Positions 63,630 to 64,000 of a stretch of 64,000 bases of DNA are shown here, piece by piece. Position 1 is the first letter of the stretch. The number at the start of each line of letters is the position of its first letter. Position numbers and translations under genes: made by a program. This DNA comes from Comamonadaceae bacterium (GTDB taxonomy: Bacteria; Pseudomonadota; Gammaproteobacteria; Burkholderiales; Burkholderiaceae_C). The notes below the pieces were generated by a model. The model had not been told where the DNA came from, searched no databases, and saw only the letters and a program-made list of their open reading frames with translations. The stretch is from the NCBI GenBank assembly GCA_947447985.1, contig CANFLX010000006.1, positions 41,890-105,889 of the forward strand. Direction: 5' to 3'.

Positions 63630-64000
63630 ATGACAAATCCAGCCACTTCCCTTGGTCAATCCGTGATTGAGAACATGTCCTATGCCGTGATAGCAGTGGG
63701 CAACGACGGAGTTATCAGTGCTTGGAACAGAGCTGCGGAATTGATGCTCGGTTTCGATGCGAAGGAGGCGCTGGGGCAACATGCGAACCTTGTCATTCCG
63801 CCCAGCATGCAAGCCGCACATGGCAACTGCTTCTCAAAAGCAATGGCTGAACCCAAAGAGTTTGCCCTCCGCAAGGACATCACTTTGCCATTTATGCACA
63901 AGTCTGGCGCAATGATCAAACTCAAAGGTCACTTAGCAATCCTGAAGGATGCGGATGGCATTCCTCAAGGCTCCGCCGTGATTGGCGCAGTTGCGGAATA
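63630..64000 (+). CDS. PAS-domain protein, N-terminal fragment
   Basis: The frame is open from the ATG at 63630 to the right edge, about 123 residues. NMSYAVIAVGNDGVISAWNRAAELMLGF, GQHANLVIP, the FMHKSGAMIKLKG strand and a DADGIPQGSAVIG turn form one PAS domain. The output domain (GGDEF, kinase or chemoreceptor) is outside the window. The base composition is visibly lower in GC than in rpe, which could mean separate ancestry. Confidence 0.75.
   Translation, partial: MTNPATSLGQSVIENMSYAVIAVGNDGVISAWNRAAELMLGFDAKEALGQHANLVIPPSMQAAHGNCFSKAMAEPKEFALRKDITLPFMHKSGAMIKLKGHLAILKDADGIPQGSAVIGAVAE

Overview
The window looks like a chromosomal segment of a betaproteobacterium in the order Burkholderiales, most likely a Comamonadaceae (Rhodoferax/Polaromonas/Acidovorax-like) organism. 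This is inferred from the protein families, the GC-rich dense coding, the Gram-negative LPS and type IV pilus genes, and the housekeeping gene order. No rRNA, tRNA, CRISPR array, insertion sequence or phage gene was seen. No stretch of 300 bases lacks a gene; the longest intergenic gap is about 214 bases, at 22549-22762. Both window edges cut genes: a DUF2189 membrane protein on the left and a PAS-domain protein on the right.

Layout. 1-9.7 kb: a cysteine-less glutaredoxin-like protein, a Spy/CpxP-like periplasmic protein, RdgC, a copper pair (CopZ-like chaperone divergent from a CopA-type P-ATPase), an Old Yellow Enzyme, an MFS carrier, and a GMC oxidoreductase with a class II aldolase. 9.8-17.6 kb: the chromosome-segregation block mnmG-rsmG-lysE-parA-hydrolase-parB, with three parS-like sites, two of them inside mnmG and rsmG. 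A membrane-anchored methyltransferase, a degenerate HD-GYP protein and a PduO-type adenosyltransferase follow. 17.6-27.6 kb: a thioesterase, a homocysteine methyltransferase, RidA, a CNBD-GGDEF diguanylate cyclase, GTP-dependent PEP carboxykinase, an SDR, ilvE, a zinc-finger protein, waaF and an unusual ROK protein. 27.6-33.8 kb: a CpxAR-like two-component system with a CpxR-type box, AmpG, an M48 protease, a haloalkane dehalogenase and a METTL21-like methyltransferase. 33.8-37.1 kb: a zinc-homeostasis module (His-rich FtsX-like permease, ATPase, Zur-like Fur regulator, divergent His-rich ZIP transporter). 37.1-49.4 kb: putA/putR, yggS, pilT-pilU, a beta-hydroxyacid dehydrogenase, dolP-diaA-yraN divergent from rsmI, purB and a GST. 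49.4-58 kb: a tightly packed eight-gene operon (FAD oxidoreductase, DUF1365, CFA-type methyltransferase, chalcone-isomerase-like, MFS, DUF3833 lipoprotein, SDR, NTF2-like), divergent from a diiron ferritin-like gene coupled to rfaE2. 58-64 kb: a stand-alone glutamate-synthase-like protein, argO, pncC, pgpA, thiL, apaG, rpe and the PAS fragment.

How the genes work together. Several envelope functions recur: LPS heptose supply (waaF, rfaE2, gmhA/diaA), peptidoglycan recycling (ampG), lipid modification (CFA-type operon, pgpA), and envelope stress (CpxAR-like, Spy-like, dolP, M48). Metal homeostasis is present for copper and zinc. The best candidates for under-described biology are the eight-gene lipid-modification operon with its tandem 14-bp promoter repeats, the Zur-linked His-rich ABC system, the hydrolase embedded between parA and parB with coding-region parS sites, and the degenerate glutaredoxin, HD-GYP and ROK proteins.
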